Below are positions 48,298 through 59,243 of a stretch of DNA of 64,000 bases, piece after piece. The stretch is from an uncultured Enterobacteriaceae bacterium (GTDB lineage: Bacteria > Pseudomonadota > Gammaproteobacteria > Enterobacterales > Enterobacteriaceae): the NCBI GenBank assembly GCA_936920625.1, contig CAKZHC010000048.1, forward strand, positions 26,758 through 90,757. Reading direction: 5' to 3'. The notes beneath the pieces were generated by a model. It was not told the DNA's origin and did not search any database. It worked only from the letters and a program-made list of their open reading frames with translations. The position numbers and the translations under genes are program-made. Within the stretch, counting starts at the first letter, position 1. Every line of letters starts with the position of its first letter.

Positions 48298-48501
48298 ATG
48301 ACTGTAAAGAATAAAACTTATAAAGTTGCGGCAACTATCATCATGAGCATAATGCTTACCACAACATCAATTGCAAAATCAGTGCCTGTTACGACAGGAT
48401 GTTCGTATGAAGATGATGTCAAATCATTTATGGCATGTATTCAAAAATGTCAGGCAAGCGCAAAAAATTATGAGGAATATATGCAGTGTACGATGGGATG
48501 A
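48298..48501 (+). CDS. Small exported cysteine-containing peptide 1
   Basis: Unknown function. 67 residues, ATG 48298 preceded by AAGGAA at good spacing. Signal-like head (TYKVAATIIMSIMLTTTSIA), then a mature part of about 40 residues with cysteines in TTGCSYEDD, FMACIQKCQAS and YMQCTMG. A terminator-like hairpin follows (48554-48582). It resembles the peptide at 49130-49315 in head and in the C..KC.Q.. motif; the two may be paralogues. Confidence 0.55.
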   Translation: MTVKNKTYKVAATIIMSIMLTTTSIAKSVPVTTGCSYEDDVKSFMACIQKCQASAKNYEEYMQCTMG

Positions 48502-49129
48502 TATTTTTTAATATCTAACTGAAATTTTCGATCTGACATTGACTTCATAGGTTGAGGATGTCTTTTAATCAGACACCCTCCCCTTTATTTTATATTCGAA
48601 AGCTCTGATAAATCACATGATAATTATATTTTTCTTTCAAGAAATGTAATGAATAAACTATCTATTTAAGCCATATTTTTATTTCAGGCTTATGATTTTT
48701 AGGTGAATAAATCAAAAATCATTAGTCGATGGATTAGGCAAAATGACTGCATAATATCTGATATTTGAGCAAGTCTGCATCCGAAAATTGAAAAAATTAA
48801 TCAGCCTGACAGCATGTTCACCAAGCCAGGTTGCTATCATACTGCTGCATATAAACCATTTCAGTAAATCATAAGCTAACCTCAAAAATATATTCGTTAA
48901 TAATATCACTTAGCAAACGATTTGTCTGATGATAATAAAAATTATTTTATATAATGATTACAGAACTCATCGGATATACTTTTATAAAAACCCCAATATT
49001 TCTGTAAACAATACGACAATAATATTAGTTAATTTTTTGATCAGTTATGGTACAGGTCGCTCATAGTTTGCATGGGGCTAAATATATCACTCTGCCCCGA
49101 TGCTAGTTGAAGTTTACTCTGGAGATACT
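48502..49129. other. Spacer between the two small peptide genes
   Basis: Contains an inverted repeat GAGGATGTCT...AGACACCCTC (48554-48582, 9 of 10 pairs) that may terminate the first peptide gene. Its right arm overlaps the KOPS-like octamer CCCTCCCC (48576-48583, - strand). The rest is AT-rich without a gene. Confidence 0.45.
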
Positions 49130-49315
49130 ATGTTAATTCCTACCGCAACGCGTAAAATTGCCACTATAGCTTTAAAGTTAACTCTTATGTTGCCAATTTC
49201 AACACCGACATGTGCTATATCCTACCAGGATGTAACAAATGAAAAAATATTTATAGAATGTAGCAGAAAATGTCAATCAAATCAGAATTTCTGCGATTTT
49301 CCCGGATGCATTTGA
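49130..49315 (+). CDS. Small exported cysteine-containing peptide 2
   Basis: Unknown function. Start taken at ATG 49130, preceded by CTGGAG; a frame from 49100 has no ribosome-binding site. 61 residues: head TRKIATIALKLTLMLPIST, then cysteines in PTCAISYQD, IECSRKCQSNQNFCDF and PGCI. Head and the C..KCQ motif resemble the product of 48298-48501. Possible disulfide-stabilised periplasmic or secreted peptide. Confidence 0.5.
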   Translation: MLIPTATRKIATIALKLTLMLPISTPTCAISYQDVTNEKIFIECSRKCQSNQNFCDFPGCI

Positions 49316-49648
49316 ATACTTTTTTGAAGATTTGTAAAAAGTAATTTCCTGAATCGGCCTTATTCCGATGGATGATGAGTAAGGCTTAATTCCCCTTGCA
49401 GTTTCTGGGGCATCACACTTTGCTCTGTTAATATTTTTTGATGATTTTTAATGGTTATGAAATCCATATGCTGCTATCCAATTCAGGCAAAGACTAAACA
49501 CAGATATAAGAAATAAAGTTCCATCGACTGGCGGTTTAAGTTCAGCAGAAAAGAGGTGGCCCGGAGGCTGAACACTCCTCCCCCCAATCCTGCAAAACTT
49601 AAAAATCTGACTGACCATTTGGCAGCACTCCACAATTTCTTGTTTTGT
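49316..49648. other. Spacer before the psp operon
   Basis: 330 bases without a gene. pspD and pspE, which follow pspC in E. coli, are not present here. Confidence 0.5.
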
Positions 49649-50002
49649 CTACAACTGACGAAAACGGTTACGTGTATTAAACGTATCAGAGGTAACGTAA
49701 CGTTCTATTTCTCGCAGACGCTGCTCGCTACGTTGCATCAGTGCATCGGCTTCATTAAGCAACTGACGCTGTTTGTAAGGCGTCATCAGGCCTATCTGAC
49801 TAGTGGGTATTGGCTTTAGCACAAAGCAGAGCACGATATACAGAACTATAGTAAAAGCAAACAACCCAAAAAATAGCGACAGGACAGCCATCACCCGTAT
49901 CAGAGTCACTGGAATGTCAAAATAGTGCGCCAGACCAGCGCATACACCTTTTATTCTGCCTTTTTGGGGGATCCGGTAAAGTTTTCGCTCCTGAGACATC
50001 AT
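49649..50002 (-). CDS. pspC: Phage shock protein C
   Basis: Inner-membrane toxin-like partner of PspB that relays envelope stress to PspA. 117 residues (E. coli 119). PspC domain with KLYRIPQKGRIKGVCAGLAHYFDIP followed by a membrane helix (RVMAVLSLFFGLFAFTIVLYIVLCFVL) and a soluble tail. Its start overlaps the pspB stop by 4 bases. Confidence 0.95.
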   Translation of the reverse strand: MMSQERKLYRIPQKGRIKGVCAGLAHYFDIPVTLIRVMAVLSLFFGLFAFTIVLYIVLCFVLKPIPTSQIGLMTPYKQRQLLNEADALMQRSEQRLREIERYVTSDTFNTRNRFRQL

Positions 50003-50223
50003 GATGCCCTCCAGTCAGAGTGTTGCGCTTCGAGTATCTCTTCTAAGGCATGGATACGTTCGCTCATCTGCTGCGCCTGCTGAGTAAGCCGCTGCAAACG
50101 CTCACTGTCAGATGCATTCAGATCTCCTGTAGATCGCCTGTTACTATAATGCAGCCACAGCCAAACCGGCACAACGAACAGAATAAAAAGGGTCAGAGGA
50201 ATAGCTAAAAATAATGAACTCAT
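49999..50223 (-). CDS. pspB: Phage shock protein B
   Basis: 74-residue inner-membrane protein (E. coli 74). N-terminal helix LFLAIPLTLFILFVVPVWLWLHY, then a leucine-zipper-like soluble part (LQRLTQQAQQMSERIHALEEIL). Works with PspC to release PspF from PspA under envelope stress. Second gene of pspABC. Confidence 0.95.
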   Translation of the reverse strand: MSSLFLAIPLTLFILFVVPVWLWLHYSNRRSTGDLNASDSERLQRLTQQAQQMSERIHALEEILEAQHSDWRAS

Positions 50224-50284
50224 TCATTCTCCTTCCAGATTTCAACTGACTGGTACCAGTTGACTGGCGATATTTTGTTAACCA

Positions 50285-50956
50285 CTATGGCTCACTACGA
50301 TTAATACGGGCTTTTATTGCAGCAAGCTGCTGGCTGATTTCATCATCCGCTTGCAGGGAATTAAATTGCTCATCAAGACTGTTTTCGCTTTTGCCAAACC
50401 GATGGCTTTCAGCCATAGCTTCCATATGATCAATGCGTCGTTCAAAAGACTCAAAACGGGAAAAAGCATCATTAAGTTTATTGCTGTCGAGCTGACGCCG
50501 AACATTACATGAGGAAGCCGCCGCCTGGTGACGGATTGCCAGAGCCTGCTGCCGGGCGCGGGTTTCTGTTAGTTTATTTTCCAGTTCGTTAATTTCTAAT
50601 TTCATTCGCGCCAGAGTGTCCTCAATCTGCGATACCTCCGCAGCCAGGGTACCTGAGAGCTTTACCAATTTTTGTTTCTCAATTAATGCGGCACGGGCCA
50701 AATCCTCTCGGTCCCTGCGCAACGCCAGTTCAGCTTTCTGCTGCCACTCGTCCTGCTGCGCATTACTAAGCTCAATACGGCGGAGTAATTGTTTTTGTTC
50801 TGCCAGTGTTCTCGCCGAATGAGAACGCACTTCCACAAGTGTTTCCTCCATCTCCTGTATCATAAGCCTGACCATTTTTTGCGGATCTTCTGCTTTGTCC
50901 AGGAGTGTATTGATATTGGCGTTTACAATATCAGTGAACCGCGAAAAAATTCCCAT
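50285..50956 (-). CDS. pspA: Phage shock protein A
   Basis: Membrane-associated ESCRT-III-like protein that stabilises the inner membrane and inhibits PspF. Start is [16 protein letters not shown] at 50956, as in E. coli, with GAGG 9 bases upstream; a nearer ATG at 50962 is too close to that site. 223 residues, almost entirely helical ([40 protein letters not shown]). Unlike E. coli it has a Cys in the [12 protein letters not shown] turn. Confidence 0.95.
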   Translation of the reverse strand: MGIFSRFTDIVNANINTLLDKAEDPQKMVRLMIQEMEETLVEVRSHSARTLAEQKQLLRRIELSNAQQDEWQQKAELALRRDREDLARAALIEKQKLVKLSGTLAAEVSQIEDTLARMKLEINELENKLTETRARQQALAIRHQAAASSCNVRRQLDSNKLNDAFSRFESFERRIDHMEAMAESHRFGKSENSLDEQFNSLQADDEISQQLAAIKARINRSEP

Positions 50957-51004
50957 AATCATATCCTCATCGTAAAATCTGTTTACCGTTTTCCTTTAGT
51001 TACT

Positions 51005-51021
51005 AGCAATATACATGCCAA
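51005..51021 (-). promoter_or_regulatory. Sigma-54 promoter of pspABC
   Basis: On the - strand TTGGCATGTATATTGCT carries the -24 GG and -12 GC elements at the right spacing (consensus TGGCACN5TTGCW). It lies about 50 bases upstream of pspA and faces it; the divergent gene is the cognate activator pspF. Confidence 0.8.
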
Positions 51022-51119
51022 TTATTTATTCATCTGAATGATAACGTTTTTTATAATTTGCCTTTTCAGAGAATGACTGTAAAGTGGTCAAAAAAACTAA
51101 CTTTATGGTTATTTTAATC

Positions 51120-52148
51120 ATGTCTCAATACAATGAAAACCTGCTGGGAGAATCACCACTATTTCTTGATGTTCTTGACCAGGTATCAAAAATTGCCAAA
51201 CTGAATAAGCCCGTTCTGGTGACCGGAGAGCGTGGCACAGGTAAAGAGCTAATTGCACATCGCCTCCATTTTCTCTCCCCGCGCTGGCAGGGCCCTTTCA
51301 TTTCACTCAACTGCGCCGCACTGAACAACAATTTGCTTGACTCTGAACTCTTTGGTCATGAGGCAGGTGCTTTTACCGGAGCTCAAAAGCGTCATCAAGG
51401 ACGCTTCGAGCGTGCTGATAGTGGTACGCTGTTTCTTGATGAGCTGGCAACAGCGCCTATGCAGGTGCAGGAAAAACTACTCAGGGTAATCGAATATGGC
51501 CAGCTGGAACGTGTTGGTGGCAGCCAGTCGTTGCAAGTCAGTGTGCGTCTTATCTGTGCCACTAATGACAATTTGCCAGCACTGGCGCGTCAGGGGCGTT
51601 TTCGTGCCGATCTGCTCGACAGACTGGCATTTGACGTTGTACGGCTACCACCTTTACGACACCGGCAACATGATATTTTGCTGCTGGCTGAGCAGTTTGC
51701 TATGCAGATGTGCCGTGAACTGGGATTATCACTTTTCTCCGGCTTCACGCCTTCGGCCGAAAGCAAGTTGCTTAGTTATAACTGGCCCGGCAATATTCGT
51801 GAACTTAAAAACGTGGTTGAACGTTCAGTCTATCGTCATGGAGACAGTCTGCACCCCCTCGGGGAAATTATCATTGATCCTTTCTTTAGTGATAAGTGCG
51901 AAAGCGATGAATCCGGAGCTACAGCTCTGTCGGCTCCGACTTTGCCGCTTAATCTCCGCCACTGGCAAAGAGAGCAGGAAGCACAATTATTACAAAAAGC
52001 CTTGTCACTGGCAGGCAACCATCAGCACAAGGCAGCCGACCTTCTGGGGCTGACTTATTATCAGCTACGGGCAATGTTAAAAAAACATCAGGCAGAACCA
52101 GGCGTGAAGTTAACCAGATCATCCAGAGACGATGAGATATCTGATTAA
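51120..52148 (+). CDS. pspF: psp operon activator PspF
   Basis: Sigma-54 enhancer-binding protein without a receiver domain. Start taken at ATG 51120 (MSQYNENLLGESPLF), matching E. coli; earlier in-frame ATGs exist at 51084 and 51105. 342 residues. Walker A GERGTGKE, sigma-54 contact loop GAFTGA, Walker B region GTLFLDEL, and C-terminal helix-turn-helix (HKAADLLGLTYYQLRAML). Divergent from pspABC. Confidence 0.95.
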   Translation: MSQYNENLLGESPLFLDVLDQVSKIAKLNKPVLVTGERGTGKELIAHRLHFLSPRWQGPFISLNCAALNNNLLDSELFGHEAGAFTGAQKRHQGRFERADSGTLFLDELATAPMQVQEKLLRVIEYGQLERVGGSQSLQVSVRLICATNDNLPALARQGRFRADLLDRLAFDVVRLPPLRHRQHDILLLAEQFAMQMCRELGLSLFSGFTPSAESKLLSYNWPGNIRELKNVVERSVYRHGDSLHPLGEIIIDPFFSDKCESDESGATALSAPTLPLNLRHWQREQEAQLLQKALSLAGNHQHKAADLLGLTYYQLRAMLKKHQAEPGVKLTRSSRDDEISD

Positions 52149-52300
52149 GCAGGTCTGTGAGGCCTGCTTAATTGCTAATCCAGCCCATAAGTTGTCAGCC
52201 TGTTGTAACCTGTGTGAATCTGATAAGTTAGTAGTCAAATTTTGGACCAGAGGCCATGGTGCGGTACACTCTGGCGATTGCATAAATCAACTAAAATCCT

Positions 52301-53929
52301 ATGCGCACATTACTACTGATTTTACTGGCAGGCTCTGTGCTGGCCGCCTCCGCGGCGCAACCAGCTGATAAAAATGATATTGGCCAAAGTGGCTTTGTCT
52401 ATTGTGTTAATGGTGTATTAACTACTTTTAATCCTCAACTGGCGTCTGGCGGATTAGTGGTAGACACGCTGGCCTCTCAAATTTATGACCGGTTATTGCG
52501 TGTGGCGTCTAATGGCTTTCGTTTGCAGCCGGAACTGGCGCAACGCTGGGAGGTGTCTGGCAATAATATGATCTTTCGGTTTCATTTACGCCATGATGTC
52601 TCGTTTCAGAAAACCGCATGGTTTACCCCTTCCCGCACAATGAATGCTGATGATGTTGTTTTTAGTTTTCAACGAGTTTTTGACCGGAACAACCACTGGC
52701 ATAACGTTCATGGTGGGCGTTATCCTTATTTCGACAGTCTTCAATTTACTCAAAAAGTCAAGAGTGTGCATAAAATCGATCCTTATACGGTTGAGATAAC
52801 ACTCAAAGAGCCGGACATTTCTTTTCTCTGGCATTTGGCGACTAATTATGCTCCTGTTCTCTCGGCTGAATATGCCGCTCAACTTGAAAAGCAGAGCCGC
52901 AAGCCAGCGCTTGATAACTTTCCTGTCGGCACCGGCCCGTTTCTGTTACAGGAGTATCGCCCCAGAAATTATATTCGTCTGGTGCGCAATCCCAGCTACT
53001 GGCAGCAGGGGTTGCCACGTATGGAGCAGGTAGTGATTGATATTGGTGTTAGTGGAACCGGGCGTATTTCTAAGCTACTAACCGGTGAATGCGACGTTCT
53101 GGCCTGGCCTTCCGCCAGTCAAATCTCGGTTTTGCGTGATGATCCGAGGCTGCGACTTACTTTGCGGCCAAGCATGAATATCGCTTATTTAGCATTTAAT
53201 ACCAGTAAAGCGCCACTCAACCGGTCAGAAGTACGTCATGCTCTGGCGCTTGCAATCAATAATGACCGTTTAATGGAATCCGTCTACTATGGCACTGCAG
53301 AGACGGCTGCCTCGATAATACCGCGCGCCTCCTGGGGTTATGATAATGAGGCCCGCATTACCCGATACAATCCCAAAAAAGCACGCGAAATACTAAAGTC
53401 TCTTGGTATTCGAAAATTGCGGCTGAGTTTATGGGTACCCCCGGCATCTGAGCCATGGAATCCTTCACCACAAAAAACTGCTGAGATTATCCAGTCTGAT
53501 TTGGACGGCATCGGGGTGCACGTTACTATTCACAGACTTGAGGGCCATTTTCAGCAAGCTATGCTAATGGACAAAAATCATGATCTGACCCTTTCTGGAT
53601 GGAACTCCGATAGTGATGATCCTAACAATTTTTTCCGTCCGCTGCTCAGTTGCGCAGCAATTAGCTCAGGCACTAATATCGCCCGCTGGTGTTATCCGCC
53701 ATTTGATGCGCTGTTACAGCAAGGATCACCATCGCACAATCTGGCTTGCCGCCGCAGGAGTTATCATTATGCCCAGATGATTCTGACGCGGGAATTACCG
53801 GTATTGCCGCTAGCTTCATCATTGCATCTGCTGGCTTACCGACATGATATTCAGGTACTGGAGCTGAGTACTTTTGGGAGTGCCCTCTTCGCTGGCGTTT
53901 ATCGTTGTCCTGCAAGGGAAACACCATGA
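52301..53929 (+). CDS. sapA: SapA periplasmic peptide-binding protein
   Basis: Solute-binding protein of the Sap ABC system, implicated in antimicrobial peptide resistance. 542 residues. Signal peptide [21 protein letters not shown] family 5 signature in the [20 protein letters not shown] and [16 protein letters not shown] regions; [17 protein letters not shown] is well conserved. The stop overlaps the sapB start (ATGA). First gene of sapABCDF. Confidence 0.95.
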   Translation: MRTLLLILLAGSVLAASAAQPADKNDIGQSGFVYCVNGVLTTFNPQLASGGLVVDTLASQIYDRLLRVASNGFRLQPELAQRWEVSGNNMIFRFHLRHDVSFQKTAWFTPSRTMNADDVVFSFQRVFDRNNHWHNVHGGRYPYFDSLQFTQKVKSVHKIDPYTVEITLKEPDISFLWHLATNYAPVLSAEYAAQLEKQSRKPALDNFPVGTGPFLLQEYRPRNYIRLVRNPSYWQQGLPRMEQVVIDIGVSGTGRISKLLTGECDVLAWPSASQISVLRDDPRLRLTLRPSMNIAYLAFNTSKAPLNRSEVRHALALAINNDRLMESVYYGTAETAASIIPRASWGYDNEARITRYNPKKAREILKSLGIRKLRLSLWVPPASEPWNPSPQKTAEIIQSDLDGIGVHVTIHRLEGHFQQAMLMDKNHDLTLSGWNSDSDDPNNFFRPLLSCAAISSGTNIARWCYPPFDALLQQGSPSHNLACRRRSYHYAQMILTRELPVLPLASSLHLLAYRHDIQVLELSTFGSALFAGVYRCPARETP

Positions 53930-54879
53930 TTATTTACACGATTCACCGACTGCTGCTCTGGCTGACTACCCTATTTACGTTATCACTGATTGGTTTTGTC
54001 CTTAGTTATTATACTCCCCATGCTCCGCTACGAGATAAGTCCCTGCTGGACGCCTTACAGTCGTGGTTTTCGGGCATTTTGCAATATGACTTTGGTTTTT
54101 CATATATTACTGGCCAGTCTATTAATCTCCGGTTATATGAACTGTTTCCAGCCACACTGGAACTATGTTGCTTTGCTTTTTTGATTGCCTTACTGATTGG
54201 CGTTCCCTTAGGCATCACGGCTGGTGTGATGCGTGGCAGGTGGCAGGATAAACTGATTAGCGCCTTAGCACTGGTGGGTTTTTCATTGCCAGTATTCTGG
54301 TTGTCATTACTTTTAATGTTGCTCTTTTCGCTTTCGCTTGGATGGCTGCCAGTATCAGGTCGCATTAACTTGCTCTATCCAATGAATACTGTCACTGGTA
54401 TTGGTCTGATTGATGCTCTGCTTGAAAATTCACAATGGAGACATGCCATAATTACGAGCGTACTGATTCATCTGATCTTGCCCGTGACTACAATCTCTGT
54501 CGCATCGATGACGGAGATAATACGCCTTACCCGATTTTTTACCTGTGAAGTCATGGCGCAGAACTATATAAAAGCGGCTACAATACGAGGCCTGTCACGT
54601 TTTACAGTAATACGCCGCCACGTATTACATAATGCCATCCCACCGGTTATTTCACGGCTCGGCCCACAATTTTCAACAATACTCACCCTGACCATGATCA
54701 CTGAAATAGTATTTAACTGGCCAGGAATGGGACTTTGGTTACTGGCTGCCGGACGTCAGCAGGATTTTGCCGTGCTTTCGGCCGGGATTATGGTAATGGG
54801 AGGGCTGATTGTTACTGTCAATATCCTGACCGATATACTGAGTGCAGTATTGAATCCGCTAAAACGTGGGGGGGAGTAA
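53926..54879 (+). CDS. sapB: SapB permease
   Basis: Inner-membrane permease of the Sap/DppB type, 317 residues (E. coli 321). Start ATG 53926 ([13 protein letters not shown]) overlaps sapA by 4 bases. Six helices; the EAA-type coupling loop is [23 protein letters not shown]. In E. coli SapBCDF exports putrescine, so the permease may serve more than peptide import. Confidence 0.95.
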   Translation: MIIYTIHRLLLWLTTLFTLSLIGFVLSYYTPHAPLRDKSLLDALQSWFSGILQYDFGFSYITGQSINLRLYELFPATLELCCFAFLIALLIGVPLGITAGVMRGRWQDKLISALALVGFSLPVFWLSLLLMLLFSLSLGWLPVSGRINLLYPMNTVTGIGLIDALLENSQWRHAIITSVLIHLILPVTTISVASMTEIIRLTRFFTCEVMAQNYIKAATIRGLSRFTVIRRHVLHNAIPPVISRLGPQFSTILTLTMITEIVFNWPGMGLWLLAAGRQQDFAVLSAGIMVMGGLIVTVNILTDILSAVLNPLKRGGE

Positions 54880-54880
54880 T

Positions 54881-55771
54881 ATGGCCAATAGTAGTATTTA
54901 TACCGATATACAGCTGCCCGGCCCGTTGCGACAAACCTGGCAATTGTTCAGCCGCGATACGATAGCAATGATCGCTCTCTATGCATTTATCGTCCTGCTG
55001 ATTATTTGTCTTTTCGGTAATCAGCTGGCACCATACTCTACCAAGCAACAATTCCTTGGCTATCAACTGCTCCCCCCTTCTTGGTCACATTATGGCGATG
55101 TTTCCTTTTTTCTCGGCACCGATGACATCGGGCGTGATGTGCTCAGCCGTTTGTTGCGTGGTGCCAGGCCAACAGTGGGATCAGCCATAATAATCACCTT
55201 GCTTGCTTCAATCTTCGCCATGATTATTGGAGTAGTTGCGAGTATTACAGCCGGCTGGCGTTCTGTACTAGTTAAACATTTCTTCGATACTCTGCTTGCA
55301 ATTCCTTCTCTGTTACTAGCCCTGATTGTGGTGGCCTGCCTTGGAGCCTGTATACACCATGCCATGCTGGCGGTTTTTCTGGCAACGCTGCCGCGACTGA
55401 TTGATGCTATTTACATCTCAGTACAGACTGAGATGGAGAAGGGTTATGTTGTGGCTGCCAGGCTTGAAGGTACCAGTAACCTCAGTATTTTTCGTTTTAG
55501 CATTCTTCCTAATATTGCTCCACAGCTAGTGAGCGAATTTACCCGCGCGCTTTCCGTTGCAATTCTCGACATTGCTGCTTTCGGTTTTCTAAATCTGGGT
55601 GCAAGGCCCCCCTCATCCGAATGGGGGGCAATGCTGGATAACTCACTTGAACTTATCTATGTAGCTCCATGGGCCGTAATGCTGCCCGGCGCTGCCATCA
55701 TGATAAGTGTGCTGATAGTAAACTTACTGGGAGACGGTATCAGGCGAGCCATTATGGCGGGAGTGGAATAA
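54881..55771 (+). CDS. sapC: SapC permease
   Basis: Partner permease, 296 residues. Start ATG 54881 ([20 protein letters not shown]), one base after the sapB stop; an in-frame ATG at 54866 lies inside sapB. Six helices, [22 protein letters not shown] loop and EAA-type loop [20 protein letters not shown] match E. coli SapC. Stop overlaps sapD start by one base (TAATG). Confidence 0.95.
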   Translation: MANSSIYTDIQLPGPLRQTWQLFSRDTIAMIALYAFIVLLIICLFGNQLAPYSTKQQFLGYQLLPPSWSHYGDVSFFLGTDDIGRDVLSRLLRGARPTVGSAIIITLLASIFAMIIGVVASITAGWRSVLVKHFFDTLLAIPSLLLALIVVACLGACIHHAMLAVFLATLPRLIDAIYISVQTEMEKGYVVAARLEGTSNLSIFRFSILPNIAPQLVSEFTRALSVAILDIAAFGFLNLGARPPSSEWGAMLDNSLELIYVAPWAVMLPGAAIMISVLIVNLLGDGIRRAIMAGVE

Positions 55772-56763
55772 TGATTTTGCTGGATATTCGCAATTTGACC
55801 ATCGAATTCATCACTGCTGAAGGGGCAATGAAAGTAGTAGATCGTGTGAGCATTACCCTGAATGAAGGTGAAATTCGCGGCCTGGTGGGTGAATCAGGTT
55901 CAGGTAAAAGCCTGATCGCTAAGGCTATATGCGGTGTTACTACTGACAACTGGAGGGTGAGTGCAGATCGGATGCGTTTTGATGATATTGATTTGCTACA
56001 CCTGAGCTTACGTGAAAGGCGTAAGATCGTAGGACATCATGTTTCTATGATTTTTCAGGAGCCGCAATCCTGTCTTGACCCCTCTGAACGCATTGGTCGC
56101 CAGCTGATTCAGTCAATCCCTTATTGGACATATAAAGGCCGCTGGTATCAGCGTTTTCGCTGGCGGTACCGCCGTGCTGTTGAACTTTTGCATCGTGTCG
56201 GCATCAGGAACCATCAGGAAATTATGCGCTGTTTCCCCCACGAACTAACACAGGGAGAGTGCCAGAAAGTAATGATTGCGATTGCACTGGCCAATCAACC
56301 GCGACTCTTGATTGCCGATGAACCCACTAACTCCATGGATCCTACCACTCAGGCTCAAATTTTTCGGCTGCTGACAGGGCTCAATCAAAATAACAGCACG
56401 ACAATACTGCTGATAAGTCATGACTTGCAGATGATGAGTCAGTGGGCAGATCGCATAAATGTCATGTATTGTGGTCAGACAGTTGAATTTGCCAGTCGGG
56501 AAGATCTGATTGAAACGCCTCACCATCCTTACACCCAGGCATTAATCCGTTCTATGCCTGATTTTTGTCAGTCTTTGCCACATAAAAGCCGTTTGAACAC
56601 CCTGCCAGGGGCTATTCCCCCCCTGGAGAGCCTGCCAATAGGTTGCAGGTTAGGCCCTCGTTGCCCTTATGCACAAAAAAAATGTATTGAGACGCCAAGA
56701 TTGCGGGGGGCAAAGCATCATCAGTTTGCCTGCCACTTTCCTTTAAACAGTGAGGTGCCATAA
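55771..56763 (+). CDS. sapD: SapD ATPase
   Basis: ABC ATPase, 330 residues, equal to E. coli SapD. Walker A GESGSGKS at 40-47; signature region LTQGECQKV, slightly unorthodox as in E. coli; Walker [15 protein letters not shown]-terminal oligopeptide-transporter cap ([15 protein letters not shown]). In E. coli SapD also supports Trk potassium uptake. Start ATG 55771 overlaps the sapC stop. Confidence 0.95.
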   Translation: MILLDIRNLTIEFITAEGAMKVVDRVSITLNEGEIRGLVGESGSGKSLIAKAICGVTTDNWRVSADRMRFDDIDLLHLSLRERRKIVGHHVSMIFQEPQSCLDPSERIGRQLIQSIPYWTYKGRWYQRFRWRYRRAVELLHRVGIRNHQEIMRCFPHELTQGECQKVMIAIALANQPRLLIADEPTNSMDPTTQAQIFRLLTGLNQNNSTTILLISHDLQMMSQWADRINVMYCGQTVEFASREDLIETPHHPYTQALIRSMPDFCQSLPHKSRLNTLPGAIPPLESLPIGCRLGPRCPYAQKKCIETPRLRGAKHHQFACHFPLNSEVP

Positions 56764-57570
56764 ATGGCCGAAACCTGGCTGGAGGTTCGTAATCTCTGTA
56801 AAACCTTTTACCATCGCACTGGCCTGTTTAGTTACGCCCCTGTAGAAACAGTGAAAAACATCAGTTTCACACTGCGTGAAGGGCAAACCCTTGCAATAAT
56901 TGGCGAAAATGGCGCGGGTAAATCGACGCTGGCAAAGATGCTTAGTGGAATAATAGCGCCTAGTGCAGGTGAGATTATAATTAATGATCATCCACTGGAG
57001 TTTGGCGACTATCGTTATCGGAGCCAGCGTATTCGTATGGTTTTTCAGGATCCTAATACCTCGCTCAACCCCCGCAAACGGATTGGTCAGGTACTTGAAT
57101 TTATTTTGCGCTCTAATAGTAATTTGACCGTTCAGGAGCGAGAAAAACGCGTTGACAAAACCTTAAAACAGGTTGGATTGCGCCACCATCACGCCACTTA
57201 TTATCCACATATGCTTGCTCCCGGGCAGAAACAGCGTGTTGCGCTGGCGCGAGCGTTGATACTGCGACCGCAGGTAATCATTGCTGATGAAGCAATGGCA
57301 TCGCTGGACATGACTATGCGATCACAACTAGTGAATCTCATGCTGGAATTGCAGGAAAAACATAATATTGCCTATATTTATGTCACTCAGGATCTGGGTA
57401 TGATGAAACATATCAGTGATCAGGTGTTAGTCATGCATGAGGGAGAGGTGGTAGAACGTGGTGGCACGGCAGACGTGCTGGCGTCGCCGCTCCACGAACT
57501 CACCAAGCGGCTTATTTCCGGCCATTTCGGTGAATCTCTGACAGCAGAATCCTGGCGCAGAGATCGCTAA
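56764..57570 (+). CDS. sapF: SapF ATPase
   Basis: Second ABC ATPase, 268 residues as in E. coli. Walker A GENGAGKS at 47-54, signature LAPGQKQRVALARAL (the family's variant of LSGGQ), Walker B VIIADEAMASLD. Starts directly after the sapD stop. Last gene of the operon; fabI follows about 150 bases later with its own ribosome-binding site. Confidence 0.95.
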   Translation: MAETWLEVRNLCKTFYHRTGLFSYAPVETVKNISFTLREGQTLAIIGENGAGKSTLAKMLSGIIAPSAGEIIINDHPLEFGDYRYRSQRIRMVFQDPNTSLNPRKRIGQVLEFILRSNSNLTVQEREKRVDKTLKQVGLRHHHATYYPHMLAPGQKQRVALARALILRPQVIIADEAMASLDMTMRSQLVNLMLELQEKHNIAYIYVTQDLGMMKHISDQVLVMHEGEVVERGGTADVLASPLHELTKRLISGHFGESLTAESWRRDR

Positions 57571-57717
57571 CAAATCAATACAGCGGTTCTTCTGTTCCAA
57601 GGCAGGCTAACGGTGATTAATGACTTATGATAGAATCAACGGCTTAATTATCGTCGGCTATTGTTATTACATGCACGATAGCTGCCACAATAATAATGCG
57701 TTATAAGGATGACAGTT

Positions 57718-58506
57718 ATGGGTTTTCTCTCCGGTAAGCGTATTCTGATTACTGGCGTTGCCAGTAAGCTCTCCATCGCCTTTGGTATTGCCCAGGCGAT
57801 GCATAAACAGGGAGCTGAACTGGCCTTTACTTATCAAAATGACAAATTAAAACAAAGGGTTTCTGAATTTGCCCGTGATCTGGGTTCTGATATCATTTTG
57901 CCCTGTGATGTGGCGGAAGACGAAAGCATCAACTCGTTGTTTAGTGAACTTGCTAAATCGTGGCCGAAATTTGATGGTTTTGTCCACTCAATCGGTTTCG
58001 CCCCCGGCGATCAGCTGGATGGGGATTTTGTCAGCGCTGTCACTCGTGAAGGGTTCAAAATAGCGCATGACATTAGCGCATACAGCTTTGTCGCTCTGGC
58101 AAAAGCGTGTCGTGAGATGTTAAACCCCCGCTCAGGACTGCTTACTCTTACTTATCTGGGTGCTGAGCGCGCGATTCCTAACTATAACGTGATGGGGCTG
58201 GCGAAAGCGTCTTTGGAAGCTAATGTTCGCTACATGGCTAATGCAATGGGTCCACAAGATATTCGGGTAAACGCTATCTCTGCCGGCCCTATCCGTACTC
58301 TTGCAGCGTCCGGTATTAAAGACTTCCGTAAGATGCTGGCTCACTGTGAAGCTGTTACCCCTATTCGCCGTACTGTAACTATTGAGGACGTTGGTAATTC
58401 TGCTGCTTTCCTCTGTTCTGATCTGGCCGCCGGGATTACTGGTGAAGTGGTTCATGTTGATGGTGGTTTTAGCATTGCTGCCATGAATGAGCTGGAACTG
58501 AAGTAA
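57718..58506 (+). CDS. fabI: Enoyl-ACP reductase (NADH) FabI
   Basis: Last step of fatty acid elongation and triclosan target. 262 residues from ATG 57718 ([13 protein letters not shown]), preceded by AAGGA; ATG 57709 overlaps the ribosome-binding site and is unlikely. NAD motif [17 protein letters not shown]; catalytic Tyr/Lys in [13 protein letters not shown]. Almost identical to E. coli FabI over its length, including the C-terminus [11 protein letters not shown]. Confidence 0.97.
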   Translation: MGFLSGKRILITGVASKLSIAFGIAQAMHKQGAELAFTYQNDKLKQRVSEFARDLGSDIILPCDVAEDESINSLFSELAKSWPKFDGFVHSIGFAPGDQLDGDFVSAVTREGFKIAHDISAYSFVALAKACREMLNPRSGLLTLTYLGAERAIPNYNVMGLAKASLEANVRYMANAMGPQDIRVNAISAGPIRTLAASGIKDFRKMLAHCEAVTPIRRTVTIEDVGNSAAFLCSDLAAGITGEVVHVDGGFSIAAMNELELK

Positions 58507-58515
58507 ACATTTTCT

Positions 58516-58550
58516 GGTGAGGCTTCAGGCCTCACCTCGTTTCTTCTTTT
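58516..58550 (+). terminator. Rho-independent terminator of fabI
   Basis: GGTGAGGC (58516-58523), loop TTCAG, GCCTCACC (58529-58536), followed by a T-rich run. Perfect 8-bp stem. Confidence 0.85.
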
Positions 58551-58607
58551 TTATTTCATATCTGGTGTTACCTGTTTACAAATGATGACATCGCGAACGC
58601 CTTTATT

Positions 58608-59243
58608 TTAAATGTTATCTATTTTGAGCTGAGGATCATCGGGCACGTACGTGTCAATCAATGCATCCACATCTCCTTTAACTATTAATGGCAGATAATG
58701 CGTAATTGTCTCTGCCGGCCAGTTCCACCATGCCAGTTTTTCCAGCCTGATAATAGTATCGGGCGGAAAACGAGTTTTGATCACTCTCGCGGGATTGCCT
58801 CCTGCAACACTATAGGCGGGTACATTCGCAGTAACAACTGCGTGGGATGCAATGACAGCACCGTTGCCAACTGTTATTCCCGGCATAATTAAGGCATCAA
58901 AACCTATCCATACATCATTCTCAATAACAGTGTCACCCTTGTAAGGGAGATCTTCAGGCGCTGGCATTACTTTTTCCCATCCGTTACCGAATATCTGGAA
59001 CGGATAAGTTGAAATGCCTGATAACTTATGATTTGCCCCATTCATGATAAATTTAACGCCCCTGGAAATTGCGCAAAATTTGCCAATGATCAGTTTGTCT
59101 CCAATAAATGGAAAGTGGTACAGAACATGGCGTTCGAAATTTTCAGCATGATCCGGGCCATCATAATAACTGTAATCACCGACAATAATATTGGGATTTT
59201 TTACGATATTTTTGATGTAGCAAACCTGAGGAAAATCAGCCAT
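58608..59243 (-). CDS. Vat/XAT-family acetyltransferase (left-handed beta-helix)
   Basis: Acetyl-CoA-dependent xenobiotic acetyltransferase family (streptogramin/chloramphenicol type), 211 residues. Hallmarks: [57 protein letters not shown] and [13 protein letters not shown] hexapeptide rungs; KLAWWNWP near the end. Catalytic His is in NGANH. The preceding - strand bases read NKHP in the same frame and MNG-P in the next, so about 12 N-terminal residues seem lost to a one-base deletion near 59265. Substrate unknown. Confidence 0.85.
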   Translation of the reverse strand: MADFPQVCYIKNIVKNPNIIVGDYSYYDGPDHAENFERHVLYHFPFIGDKLIIGKFCAISRGVKFIMNGANHKLSGISTYPFQIFGNGWEKVMPAPEDLPYKGDTVIENDVWIGFDALIMPGITVGNGAVIASHAVVTANVPAYSVAGGNPARVIKTRFPPDTIIRLEKLAWWNWPAETITHYLPLIVKGDVDALIDTYVPDDPQLKIDNI

